Shown here: positions 16,561 to 25,498 of the stretch, in pieces
Layout: the number at the start of each line of letters is the position of its first letter
Position numbering within the stretch: the stretch's first letter is position 1
NCBI GenBank assembly: GCA_947494325.1
Contig: CANLUS010000003.1
Span: 124,001 to 188,000, forward strand
DNA length: 64,000 nt
Direction: 5' to 3'
Source: an uncultured Flavobacteriaceae bacterium
Lineage (GTDB): Bacteria; Bacteroidota; Bacteroidia; Flavobacteriales; Flavobacteriaceae
Position numbers and translations under genes: made by a program
Notes under the pieces: generated by a model
What the model was told of the DNA's origin: nothing
The model's database searches: none
The model's input: only the letters and a program-made list of their open reading frames with translations

Positions 16561-18168
16561 ATGAGAAAGTATATAGCGATTTTGTTGTTTTGCTGTGCAA
16601 CATTTCTTACCGCTCAAACCACTCCAGGTAAGCATAGTGTTAAATTATTGGATGTTAATACAAAAGAAGCTGATTTCGGTGTTGCCTTTTTAGGAAAGGA
16701 TAAAATTGTATTCGCATCTCCGAGTGATAAAGTAACTATTATCAAACGTGTTTGGCGTGAGAATGGGCAAGCATATCTTGATTTGTATTTGGGAGATGTT
16801 GATAGTTTAGGCGGAATTATAAACAAGAGAAAGTTAGAAGGTGAAGCTAACAGAAAATTACATGAAGCTTCCCTTGTTTTTACGAAAGACTTAAAAACGG
16901 TCTATTTCAGTGCGAACAACTATAATGAAAAAGAAAAATCAATACGAGGTAAAAAAGGTTTTGATAACATTCAATTGTACAAAGCGTCTGTAAATAAAGA
17001 AGGTCTATGGTCTAATATTAAAAAATTACCCTTTAATAGTGATGATTTTCAATCAGGATTGCCATCCTTGAATTTTGATGAAACAAAATTGTATTTTGTT
17101 TCGGATAGAGAAGGAGGATTCGGTAAAACGGATATATACGTAGTCGATATTAATGAGGACGGATCCTATGGTGAACCTGTTAATATGGGGCCAAAGATTA
17201 ATACTGAAGAAAGAGAAATGTTTCCATTTATGAGTGATGATAATATATTATATTTTTCATCGACAGGCCATGCTGGTTATGGGAATTTGGATGTTTTTGC
17301 AAGTAAAATATTCGATAATACGGTGTCTGAACCTTTAAATTTAGAAGCTCCTATAAATAGCCCTAAAGATGATTTTGCCTACATTTTAAAAGAAAAACCG
17401 CAAAGGGGGTATTTTTCTTCAAATAGAGCTGACGGTAAGGGAGATGATGATATTTACTCTTTTAGCGAAGATGATGAGTTATTCATAGAATGTTTACAAA
17501 CCGTGACTGGTGTTGTAAAAGATAAAGAAAGTCAGGCATTAATGCCTGGTACAATTGTACAAGTATTAGATGAAGATGGTAACCAGTTACAAATTACTGC
17601 AGCTTCCGAAGAGGATGCGTCTTTTAGTTTTAAGCTTCCTTGTGATACCAAATATCAGTTAGTGGCCATGAGCGACGGGTATCTTAAATTAGAAACTCCG
17701 GTAAAAACAATTAATGATTTAGATGGCCCGGAGCTGGTTCAAGATCTTGAAATGGCTCAAGATTTCATCATGGTTGGAGATGAGCTTTTGGTGAATATCA
17801 ATGTGATTTATTTTGACCTTGATAAATACAATATTCGTCCAGATGCCGCAGCAGAGTTAGATAGAGTGGTAGAGGTCATGACCAAATATCCCGAATTAAA
17901 AATTATGGCGAGTTCTCATACAGATGCTAGAGCTGAAGAAGCTTATAATATGAGGTTGTCTGAGAGAAGAGCAAAGGCTTCTTTAGATTATATTGTTTCA
18001 AAAGGTATTGATGCATCAAGAATTACGAGTCAAGGTTTTGGCGAATCGCAACTGGTAAATGACTGTAACGATGATAAAGAATGTACCGAAGAACAACATC
18101 AATTAAATAGACGAACTAATTTTAAGGTTGTTGAACTTATAAAAATTCGGGAAACAGGCAAGCCTTAA
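16561..18168 (+). CDS. OmpA family protein with PD40 propeller repeats
   Basis: A 535-residue envelope protein with a Sec signal peptide (MRKYIAILLFCCATFLTAQ). I favour the ATG at 16561; one three codons upstream (16552) is equally open. Beta-propeller PD40 segments span about 90-310 (LPSLNFDETKLYFVSDREGG, MFPFMSDDNILYFSSTGH, YFSSNRADGKGDDDIY), then a carboxypeptidase-regulatory-like beta domain (about 325-400), and a C-terminal OmpA domain (about 415-530) with YFDLDKYNIRPDA and the peptidoglycan-binding helix NMRLSERRAKASLDYI. It likely ties the outer membrane to peptidoglycan. Two cysteines in DCNDDKEC probably form a disulfide. Similar proteins accompany gliding or type IX secretion genes, but none are adjacent. 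Confidence 0.9.
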   Translation: MRKYIAILLFCCATFLTAQTTPGKHSVKLLDVNTKEADFGVAFLGKDKIVFASPSDKVTIIKRVWRENGQAYLDLYLGDVDSLGGIINKRKLEGEANRKLHEASLVFTKDLKTVYFSANNYNEKEKSIRGKKGFDNIQLYKASVNKEGLWSNIKKLPFNSDDFQSGLPSLNFDETKLYFVSDREGGFGKTDIYVVDINEDGSYGEPVNMGPKINTEEREMFPFMSDDNILYFSSTGHAGYGNLDVFASKIFDNTVSEPLNLEAPINSPKDDFAYILKEKPQRGYFSSNRADGKGDDDIYSFSEDDELFIECLQTVTGVVKDKESQALMPGTIVQVLDEDGNQLQITAASEEDASFSFKLPCDTKYQLVAMSDGYLKLETPVKTINDLDGPELVQDLEMAQDFIMVGDELLVNINVIYFDLDKYNIRPDAAAELDRVVEVMTKYPELKIMASSHTDARAEEAYNMRLSERRAKASLDYIVSKGIDASRITSQGFGESQLVNDCNDDKECTEEQHQLNRRTNFKVVELIKIRETGKP

Positions 18169-18192
18169 TTATTACCGTTTTATAAGATATAT

Positions 18193-18224
18193 AAAAGCTT
18201 TAGCGACTTGCTAAAGCTTTTTTT
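18193..18224 (+). terminator. terminator of the OmpA-like gene
   Basis: A perfect 12-bp stem (AAAAGCTTTAGC and GCTAAAGCTTTT, 5-nt loop) followed by T residues, 25 bp after the stop codon. Confidence 0.88.
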
Positions 18225-18356
18225 ATTCCTATAGTTTTCTTAAAAAGTTTAATAGTAGTACCACAAGAAGAAATTATTTTAGATATTCGTACCATATTTG
18301 TAATGTTTAGGTTCTTAAGACGCCTAAAGATTACATATTAAAACCTTATAGAGCAG

Positions 18357-20339
18357 ATGAAGAAAATATTAATTACGTCTCTTTTTTTAATTGTTAGTTT
18401 TGTTAGCTTTTCGCAAATTTTTGAGCCAATAAAGTGGGCTACATCAATTGAGAAAATATCAGATTCTGAATTCAACCTAATAACGACAGCAACGTTAGAG
18501 GAAGGATGGCATTTATATGGTCAGTTTATTGAAGATGGCGGGCCGATCCCGACTTCCTTTACTTTCGAAAAAATAAATGATGCCTACCAATTAATTGGCA
18601 AGGTAACCGAAGGAGAAGGGCATGAAGGCTTTGACAAGGTGTTCGAGATGGACATTAAATATTTTGAAAATGAGGCCGTATTTAAACAGAGGATTAAGTT
18701 ATTGAAATCTGGTAAAACGACTATTAGTGGTGTCATAGAATATATGGTTTGCGACGATACTACTTGTTTGCCACCTACAGAAGAAGATATTAGTTTTATT
18801 GTCGAGGGAAAGGCCGGTGAAAGGAATACAGAAACAAGTTTAGGTGACCAACAAAAAGAGAATGATTCCAAAATTGAAGAATCTAAATCTGGTTCAAGCA
18901 AAAATAATAATAAGAGCCTTTTAACAATTTTTATTATTGCTTTTTTCTCAGGGTTTGCAGCCTTATTGACCCCTTGTGTTTTTCCTATGATACCAATGAC
19001 AGTGAGCTTTTTTACAAAGCAAAGTAAAAACAAAGCTGCCGGAATTAAGAATGCCCTAATTTATGGTTTATCGATTGTTATTATCTATGTTTTTTTAGGA
19101 TGGATCATAAGCTCAATTTTTGGTGCTGATGCGTTAAACGCATTATCTACAAATGTCTGGTTTAATATAATTTTCTTCATGCTATTAGTTGTTTTTGCGG
19201 TATCATTCTTAGGTGCTTTTGAAATAGTTTTGCCAAGTTCATGGGGTACAAAGGTGGATGCGCAAGCGGATAGAGGAGGTGTTTTAGGAATATTTTTTAT
19301 GGCCTTGGCCTTGGCGATAGTATCTTTTTCTTGTACTGGACCTATTGTAGGTACTTTATTAGTAGAAGCTGCCGTAGGTGGGGGAAATATTGGTCCCATT
19401 GTTGGAATGCTCGGATTTTCATTAGCAATTGCTTTGCCATTTGCGTTGTTTGCTGCCTTTCCAGGATGGTTAAATTCATTACCTAAATCGGGCGGATGGT
19501 TAAATACCGTTAAAGTGGTTTTAGGATTTTTAGAGCTGGCTTTGGCGTTCAAATTCCTGTCAAATGCCGATTTAGTTTTACAGTTACACTGGTTAGAACG
19601 GGAGGTTTTTCTTGCAATTTGGATCGCAATTTTCGGAGCCTTAGCGCTGTACTTATTTGGAAAAATTCAATTGCCACACGACTCACCGTTAACAAAAATT
19701 TCGGTTAGTAGACTAATTTTTGGGTTGTTGGTATTATCATTTATGGTTTATTTGATCCCGGGTCTTTGGGGGGCGCCTCTAAAATTGATCAGTGGTTTTC
19801 CACCACCAATGCAATATAGTGAATCACCTTATGGCGTTGGCTATACTAAACTAGGGAGCGGAGGGATTAAAGAGAAGCTTCCAGATGGTGCAAAGAACGG
19901 ACCTCATGATATTGTTGCATTTTTAGATTATGAAAAAGGTATGGCTTATGCTAAAACAGTAAACAAGCCGGTACTTTTGGATTTTACTGGACATGCGTGC
20001 GTAAATTGTCGTAAAATGGAAGAAAGAGTATGGTCAGATCCGAAAGTATTAGAGGTGTTAAAGAATGAACTTGTACTAATTTCATTATATGTAGACGATA
20101 AAAGGTCTTTACCAGAAAGTGAACAATACGTATCGGAAACGACGGGAAAGAAAATCAAAAGTATTGGTAATAAATGGAGTGATTTTCAAATTAAGAAATA
20201 TAAAGCGAATGCGCAACCTTATTATGTTCTCCTTGATCAAAATGGTGATAATTTAATCGAGTACTCGGCATATGACCCGGATATAGATAGTTATTTTACA
20301 TGGTTAAAGGAAGGTATAGGTAATTTTAAAACTGAATAA
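18357..20339 (+). CDS. dsbD: thiol:disulfide interchange protein DsbD
   Basis: A 660-residue inner-membrane electron conduit that passes reducing power from cytoplasmic thioredoxin to the periplasm. After a signal peptide (ending SFS), the N-terminal DsbD-alpha domain (about 20-150) has a cysteine pair in VCDDTTCLPP. The eight-helix CcdA-like core follows (about 190-460) with redox cysteines in LLTPCVFPM and SFSCTGPI. A C-terminal thioredoxin-like domain has CVNC near residues 547-550. All three cysteine pairs expected for DsbD are present. A terminator follows; no redox operon partner is adjacent. Confidence 0.94.
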   Translation: MKKILITSLFLIVSFVSFSQIFEPIKWATSIEKISDSEFNLITTATLEEGWHLYGQFIEDGGPIPTSFTFEKINDAYQLIGKVTEGEGHEGFDKVFEMDIKYFENEAVFKQRIKLLKSGKTTISGVIEYMVCDDTTCLPPTEEDISFIVEGKAGERNTETSLGDQQKENDSKIEESKSGSSKNNNKSLLTIFIIAFFSGFAALLTPCVFPMIPMTVSFFTKQSKNKAAGIKNALIYGLSIVIIYVFLGWIISSIFGADALNALSTNVWFNIIFFMLLVVFAVSFLGAFEIVLPSSWGTKVDAQADRGGVLGIFFMALALAIVSFSCTGPIVGTLLVEAAVGGGNIGPIVGMLGFSLAIALPFALFAAFPGWLNSLPKSGGWLNTVKVVLGFLELALAFKFLSNADLVLQLHWLEREVFLAIWIAIFGALALYLFGKIQLPHDSPLTKISVSRLIFGLLVLSFMVYLIPGLWGAPLKLISGFPPPMQYSESPYGVGYTKLGSGGIKEKLPDGAKNGPHDIVAFLDYEKGMAYAKTVNKPVLLDFTGHACVNCRKMEERVWSDPKVLEVLKNELVLISLYVDDKRSLPESEQYVSETTGKKIKSIGNKWSDFQIKKYKANAQPYYVLLDQNGDNLIEYSAYDPDIDSYFTWLKEGIGNFKTE

Positions 20340-20375
20340 ACAGGGTAAATTATTTTATATTGTATCCATTATAAG

Positions 20376-20410
20376 AATTACTTTGGTTAATTTTACTAAA
20401 GTAATTTTTT
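20376..20410 (+). terminator. terminator of dsbD
   Basis: An AATTACTTT arm pairs with AAAGTAATT across a 14-nt loop and is followed by TTTTT. AT-rich but well formed, 36 bp after the dsbD stop. Confidence 0.65.
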
Positions 20411-20420
20411 TAATAAATTT

Positions 20421-20449
20421 AAAATTAGTTAACTTTATTAACTAATTTT
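20421..20449. promoter_or_regulatory. perfect 12-bp inverted repeat, candidate operator
   Basis: AAAATTAGTTAA and TTAACTAATTTT flank a CTTTA spacer, directly upstream of the class V aminotransferase gene and right after the dsbD terminator. A third GTTAACTAG element lies at 20458-20466. The symmetry suggests a dimeric regulator, but no linked regulator gene is next to it. Confidence 0.5.
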
Positions 20450-20472
20450 ACGAAAAAGTTAACTAGTTTAGA

Positions 20473-21993
20473 ATGAATCCGATAGTGAAGAACAATCAAG
20501 AAATAGTTTCGACCGAAGAAGCTACAACGAATTTAGAAGCATACTTTCAGCAATTTAGAGAGCATATTATTGGAGATGATCATCAATTTGATTCAATTAA
20601 TGGGGTACAAAAACTTACTTATGCCGATTGGATAGCGAGTGGACGATTGTATCGACCAATTGAGGAAATTATGACAACTAAGATAGGTCCAATGGTGGCC
20701 AATACCCATTCTTTTTCTAGTGAAACGGGTAAAGCTTCAACTTATGCTTATAAACATGCTCGTGAACTCATAAAGCAGCATGTTAATGCAAATGAAAATG
20801 ATGTCTTGGTTACTTCTGGCACTGGGTTTACTGGTGTTTTATCTAGACTACAACGTGTGATGGGTTTACGATATCCAGATGCCGTTAAGGATAAAATTGA
20901 CATTCCTGTAAAAGAAAGACCCGTGGTTTTTATTTCACATATGGAACATCATTCTAATCATGTTCCCTGGATGGAAACGATTGCTGATGTGGTTATTTTG
21001 GAATGTAATGAACATAAACTAGTGTGTCCAAAAGAATTGCAAAAAGCCTTAGATATTTATCAAGATAGACACTTGAAAATTGGCGCTTTTACGGCTTGCT
21101 CTAATGTTACGGGAATCATAACTCCTTTTTATGAGTTAGCGAAAGTAATGCATCGTAATGGAGGGCTTTGTATTATGGATTTTGCTGCATCTGCACCTTA
21201 TGTAAAGATAGATATGCATCCTCAAGACCCAGAGGCTCGTTTAGATGCAGTTTTATTCTCGCCACATAAATTTTTGGGAGGACCAGGAACTTGTGGAGTT
21301 ATGGTGTTTAATAAAGAGTTATATAATACTAGTTGTCCAGATGTTCCTGGAGGTGGAAATGTAAAATGGACAAATCCGTGGGGAGAATATGGTTATCATG
21401 ATGATATTGAAACTAAAGAGGATGGAGGTACTCCAGGATTTTTGCAAGTAATGCGGGCGGCCTTAGCAATGCAATTAAAAGATAAGATGGGTGTTGAAAA
21501 TATTGCGAAAAGGGAAGAGGAATTATTGGCATTGTGTTTTAAAAAATTACAAGAAATTCCAGGATTATTTGTACTAGGCTATAATGATGAACCAAGAATT
21601 GGTTGTGTTTCTTTTGGGATAAAAGATATTCATTACAATCTGATTGTTCGATTGTTAAACGATCGCTTTGGGATACAATCAAGAGGAGGATGGTCATGTG
21701 CCAGTACATACAGCCATCATTTATTTGATCTTTCTGAAGACAAATCAAAAAAAATCACAAAAGGTATTACCGATAAAGATCTTACTATAAAGCCAGGTTG
21801 GGTGCGTTTGTCATTACATCCTGTAACTACAAATGAAGAAGTGCTGTTTATGTGCGATGCAATTCAACAAATTGTAGCAAATATAGAAGAGTGGAGTGAA
21901 CCATACACTTATAATCCACAAAATAACGAGTTTGAAAGTAACGTTGGTGATGACGCCGTAATTTCGAATGTAAAAAACTGGTTTCGATTATAG
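20473..21993 (+). CDS. class V aminotransferase-fold PLP enzyme (cysteine desulfurase-like)
   Basis: The 506-residue protein is a fold type I PLP enzyme of aminotransferase class V. The PLP lysine is in the segment DAVLFSPHKFLGGPGTCG, preceded by the Asp that contacts the PLP ring (LCIMDFAASAPY). The sequence SMTF of true IscS/SufS active loops is replaced by RGGWSCAST, which keeps a Cys. Relatives act as cysteine desulfurases, selenocysteine lyases or other transaminases, so the reaction is not certain. It is about 90 residues longer than SufS and lacks Suf neighbours, arguing against a role as the main Fe-S sulfur donor. It is followed by the alginate locus but has its own upstream region. 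Confidence 0.8.
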   Translation: MNPIVKNNQEIVSTEEATTNLEAYFQQFREHIIGDDHQFDSINGVQKLTYADWIASGRLYRPIEEIMTTKIGPMVANTHSFSSETGKASTYAYKHARELIKQHVNANENDVLVTSGTGFTGVLSRLQRVMGLRYPDAVKDKIDIPVKERPVVFISHMEHHSNHVPWMETIADVVILECNEHKLVCPKELQKALDIYQDRHLKIGAFTACSNVTGIITPFYELAKVMHRNGGLCIMDFAASAPYVKIDMHPQDPEARLDAVLFSPHKFLGGPGTCGVMVFNKELYNTSCPDVPGGGNVKWTNPWGEYGYHDDIETKEDGGTPGFLQVMRAALAMQLKDKMGVENIAKREEELLALCFKKLQEIPGLFVLGYNDEPRIGCVSFGIKDIHYNLIVRLLNDRFGIQSRGGWSCASTYSHHLFDLSEDKSKKITKGITDKDLTIKPGWVRLSLHPVTTNEEVLFMCDAIQQIVANIEEWSEPYTYNPQNNEFESNVGDDAVISNVKNWFRL

Positions 21994-22032
21994 AATTCCT
22001 TCATAGCTTGTCCAGTCTATTCCAAAAACTAT

Positions 22033-22062
22033 TTGGATAATAAATAAATATGTATATATTTG
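22033..22062 (+). promoter_or_regulatory. promoter of the first alginate operon
   Basis: TTG at 22033-22035, a 19-bp spacer, and TATATTTG at 22055-22062 match the Bacteroidota sigma-A consensus exactly (TTG, N19, TAnnTTTG). It lies 32 bp before the PL6 start codon and overlaps the operator boxes. Confidence 0.85.
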
Positions 22063-22084
22063 GTAAACCAAACTGGTAAACCAA
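22060..22084 (+). promoter_or_regulatory. two TTGG-N4-CCAA operator boxes (alginate regulon)
   Basis: TTGGTAAACCAA (22060-22071) and CTGGTAAACCAA (22073-22084) are repeated at a 13-bp period, overlapping the end of the -7 box and the expected start of transcription. The same boxes occur before the PL17 and SusC genes. The TGGT-N2-ACCA core is the operator style of FadR/UxuR-type GntR repressors, so the GntR protein encoded at 40700-41401 is the likely binder and repression by promoter occlusion the likely mode. Confidence 0.8.
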
Positions 22085-22094
22085 TTTTATATTT

Positions 22095-24425
22095 ATGAAT
22101 TATCGTTCCTTTTTTATCTATTTTTTAGTGTGTACTTGTCTTCTGTCTTGTAAAGACATTCAGAAGGATACGATTCTTGTACTCGATATGGCTGAATTAA
22201 ATGAAGCTATTAAGAACGCCAAACCTGGCGACGAAATTGTACTCAAAAATGGTGTTTGGAAGGATGTTGAAATTAAGTTTCGTGGAGATGGTTCTAAAGA
22301 AAGGCCGATTGTTTTACGGGCAGAAACTGCGGGTAAAGTCTCCATTGAAGGGAAATCTTATTTAAAGTTCGGAGGTTCGTATTTGGTAGTTGACGGCCTA
22401 TATTTCAAGAATGGATATTCACCTTCAAATGCGGTTATAGATTTTAAAATAAGTAGTAAAGATTCACCAGATGAAATCTCCAATAATTGTAAAGTTACCA
22501 ATTGTGTCATTGAAGATTTTAATAAACCAAAACGTGACAAAAGTGATTTATGGGTACAGTTTTGGGGAAGACACAATGAACTAAGTAATTCATACATTGC
22601 CGGTAAAACGAATCGTGGACCAACTGTGAGAGTGAGTATCGCGGGTATTGAAAGCATTAATAATTATCATAAAATCATCAACAACCATTTTGGTCCAAGA
22701 CCAGTTAAAGGAGGTCCAAGTGGAGAAACTATTCAGTTGGGAGATAGTTATACTTCTATGTCTCCGAGTCATACCTTGGTGGCGAATAATTTATTTGAAG
22801 AGTGCAACGGTGAGGTTGAGGTAATTTCGAGTAAAACAAATTTTAATGTTTTCAAAAATAACGTGTTTTATAAGAGCGAAGGTTCTTTAGTGACTCGACA
22901 TGGTAATTATGTAACCATAGATGGCAATTACTTTATTGGAGACGGTATAAATGAAAATTATGGCGGAATTCGAATTATTAATACGGGGCATTGGGTTATC
23001 AATAATTATTTCTACGGCCTAAGAGGAAAGAGTTTTAGAAGTCCATTAGCAGTTATGAATGGTATTCCGAAATCACCTTTAAATCGCTACAATCAGGTGA
23101 CAGATGTTGTTGTGGCCTATAATACTTATGTGAATTGTAGTTCCCCGTGGCAGTTCGGAGTCGGAACCAATATTGCGCAGGCGGATGTCTTACCAAAATC
23201 GGAAATACGATCGGCTAGAGCCATTAGAACGACGGTTGCCAATAATATAGTATATAATGAAAAAGGTATAGAGACCATTGTTGTAGAAAACGATAAGGCC
23301 GACGGTGTAACCTTTAAAAACAATGTGATTAATAATCAGGGTGTAGCCTTTAATGATTTTAAGGGCGGTATAGTCGAAGCATCGCTCGAATTGAAAAAAG
23401 TTTCAGATAATATTTTACTTCCGTTTGGAATCCCTGAAGAAATAGAAGCTTATAATGGGTTTGATTTTAATACAATCGAAAACGACTTATTCGGAGCATC
23501 GCGAAAAAACACTAAAAGTATTGGTGCAGTAATAGGTAGTGAGATTTCTGATCCATCTATATTAGATAAATCCAAATATGGCACATCTTGGTATTCAAAT
23601 GAGGTTGAAGAAAGAGATCCTGTTGTACATACAGTGGCGAATATCGAAGAGTTACAAATAAAAATCGACGAAGCGAAGGATGGTGATATTATTAGTCTAG
23701 AGCCAGGAGTGTATACTTTAAGTAATTCAATAATCATCAATAAATCAATTTCGATTCAATCTCACGGAAAGGAAAAGGCCCAGTTGATTTTCTCAGGAGA
23801 AGTCAATACTCCTTTATTTGCTTTACACCCTTATGGAAAATTAATAGTGAATAATGTTTCTTTGAAAGGAAATGATACAAATTATGCCTTCTCAAGTTTA
23901 AAAGAGAATATGTCTAATCACTTCGGATTGACCGTTTCGAATTCTGAAATAAGCAATTTTAGCTATGTGCTAAAAGCATATAAGGAGTCTTTTGCTGAGC
24001 GCGTTACATTCGATACTACCTCAATTTTAAATTGCGAGAATGGAATTGAATTATCAGAAGAAACGAATGACAAAGGTGATTATAATACAGAATATTTAAC
24101 AATAAAAAACTGCAATTTCACGAATGTAAAAGCAAACGTTATAGATTATTACAGAGGAGGATATGACGAATCAACTATTGGTGGAAACTTGTTGGTAACC
24201 AACAGCATATTTACCGATTGTGGAGCAAAAGAAAAAAACAAAACGCTATTAAATCATAGAGGTATAATAAACGTTAATATTACTCAAAATACCTTTAGAA
24301 ACAATCCGGTACAGTTTGTGTCAATCCTGTGGGGAGCAAAAAACAATATCGAGTCTGAGAATACCATTAAAAATTCGGGACAAATAAAAACAGAGGAAAA
24401 TTTGAAGCTTAAATTGATGTATTAG
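22095..24425 (+). CDS. PL6 family alginate lyase lipoprotein
   Basis: A 776-residue lipoprotein (lipobox LLSC, Cys19) with two right-handed beta-helix modules, the two-domain form of PL6. The first module (about 30-440) holds the catalytic pair Lys247 (EVISSKTN) and Arg268 (LVTRHGN), 21 residues apart, the arrangement known from PL6 alginate lyases. The second helix (about 530-770) begins VANIEELQIKIDEAKDGD. PL6 enzymes cleave alginate by beta-elimination, often at guluronate or mixed MG sites. Surface or periplasmic location is expected. First gene of an operon whose next gene starts 5 bp after the stop. Confidence 0.92.
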   Translation: MNYRSFFIYFLVCTCLLSCKDIQKDTILVLDMAELNEAIKNAKPGDEIVLKNGVWKDVEIKFRGDGSKERPIVLRAETAGKVSIEGKSYLKFGGSYLVVDGLYFKNGYSPSNAVIDFKISSKDSPDEISNNCKVTNCVIEDFNKPKRDKSDLWVQFWGRHNELSNSYIAGKTNRGPTVRVSIAGIESINNYHKIINNHFGPRPVKGGPSGETIQLGDSYTSMSPSHTLVANNLFEECNGEVEVISSKTNFNVFKNNVFYKSEGSLVTRHGNYVTIDGNYFIGDGINENYGGIRIINTGHWVINNYFYGLRGKSFRSPLAVMNGIPKSPLNRYNQVTDVVVAYNTYVNCSSPWQFGVGTNIAQADVLPKSEIRSARAIRTTVANNIVYNEKGIETIVVENDKADGVTFKNNVINNQGVAFNDFKGGIVEASLELKKVSDNILLPFGIPEEIEAYNGFDFNTIENDLFGASRKNTKSIGAVIGSEISDPSILDKSKYGTSWYSNEVEERDPVVHTVANIEELQIKIDEAKDGDIISLEPGVYTLSNSIIINKSISIQSHGKEKAQLIFSGEVNTPLFALHPYGKLIVNNVSLKGNDTNYAFSSLKENMSNHFGLTVSNSEISNFSYVLKAYKESFAERVTFDTTSILNCENGIELSEETNDKGDYNTEYLTIKNCNFTNVKANVIDYYRGGYDESTIGGNLLVTNSIFTDCGAKEKNKTLLNHRGIINVNITQNTFRNNPVQFVSILWGAKNNIESENTIKNSGQIKTEENLKLKLMY

Positions 24426-24430
24426 AAATT

Positions 24431-25432
24431 ATGGCTAAAAAAGTAATAACATTTGGTGAAGTAATGATGAGATTATCACCACCAGGTTATGAGAAATTTT
24501 CGCAGGCTTCTTCTTTTGAACTTGTTTACGGCGGCGGCGAGGCTAACGTAGCCATTTCATGCGCTTATTTAGGTATGAAAGCAGCTCATGTAACTCGTTT
24601 TCCAGATAATGCCTTGGGGAAAGCTGCAACCCAATTTTTACGCAAACACTGGTTAAGTACAGAGCATATTATTTATGGTGATCATATGATGGGGAAATAC
24701 TTTCTTGAAAAAGGTGCTGTGCATAGATCGAGTGAGGTTATTTATGAAAGAGAAGGGTCTTCTTTCTCCTTGATTCAACCTTCAATGGTTGATTGGAAAG
24801 ATGTGCTCAAAGATGCCGATTGGTTTCATTGGACTGGCATTACCCCTGCCATTTCTCAAGGAGCTGCGAGTTGTTGTTTGGAAGCGATAAAAACAGCAAA
24901 CGAATTAGGAATAACGGTTTCTGGAGATATTAACTCTCGAAGTAATATGTGGAAATATGGAAAGACGATGCAGGATATAATTCCGGATTTGGTGCGAAAT
25001 ACTAATGTTGTAATAACGAGCAGTCGCGGTATTCGTGAGATGTTCGGTTTGGGGAATTCTGATGATAAATTTCAGGATTTAGCTAAGCAGTTGATCAACC
25101 TATATCCCAAGGTAAAAAAAGTAATTAAGAAAACTAGAAGAATTATGAGTGCTTCCCATCACCAAATTCAAGGAAAATTGTGGAATGGGCAAGAATATAT
25201 TAAAACCGATATGCTGAATATTACTCATATTATAGATCGCGTTGGTACAGGTGATGCCTTTGCCGCTGGCCTAATATATGGGTTATTACATTATGATGAT
25301 GAACAGGCTATGGATTTCGCCTCAGCTGCCTGTGCCTTAAAACATACGGTTCCTGGTGACGTAAACATAGTGTCTTTGGAAAACGTTCGCAGCTTATTAG
25401 AAGGAAATACTTCTGGCGCAATAAAAAGGTAG
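24431..25432 (+). CDS. PfkB-family sugar kinase, divergent KdgK paralog
   Basis: A 333-residue ribokinase-family kinase related to 2-keto-3-deoxygluconate (KDG) kinase. The N-terminal substrate loop VYGGGEANVAIS and the catalytic signature DRVGTGDAFAAG are intact. Compared with the second KdgK of the locus (43806-44846) it has lost the canonical DLNYRxKLW (here DINSRSNMW), GNEED (here TSSRG) and TLRGSISASH (here KKTRRIMSASH) segments. It may therefore act on a different keto-acid, work poorly, or play a regulatory part. It sits 5 bp after the PL6 gene, so it is certainly co-transcribed with alginate lyases. Confidence 0.85.
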   Translation: MAKKVITFGEVMMRLSPPGYEKFSQASSFELVYGGGEANVAISCAYLGMKAAHVTRFPDNALGKAATQFLRKHWLSTEHIIYGDHMMGKYFLEKGAVHRSSEVIYEREGSSFSLIQPSMVDWKDVLKDADWFHWTGITPAISQGAASCCLEAIKTANELGITVSGDINSRSNMWKYGKTMQDIIPDLVRNTNVVITSSRGIREMFGLGNSDDKFQDLAKQLINLYPKVKKVIKKTRRIMSASHHQIQGKLWNGQEYIKTDMLNITHIIDRVGTGDAFAAGLIYGLLHYDDEQAMDFASAACALKHTVPGDVNIVSLENVRSLLEGNTSGAIKR

Positions 25433-25498
25433 GTATAGAAGACTTTCGATCAATAGAGATTAAGCGTTTTAATCCAATAGAATAAAAAATAACTAAAA

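Noticed and set aside
19085-19552. Open frame opposite dsbD
   Set aside because: Antisense to a conserved membrane-helix region; the Pro/Lys/Asn-rich translation is typical of antisense reading.
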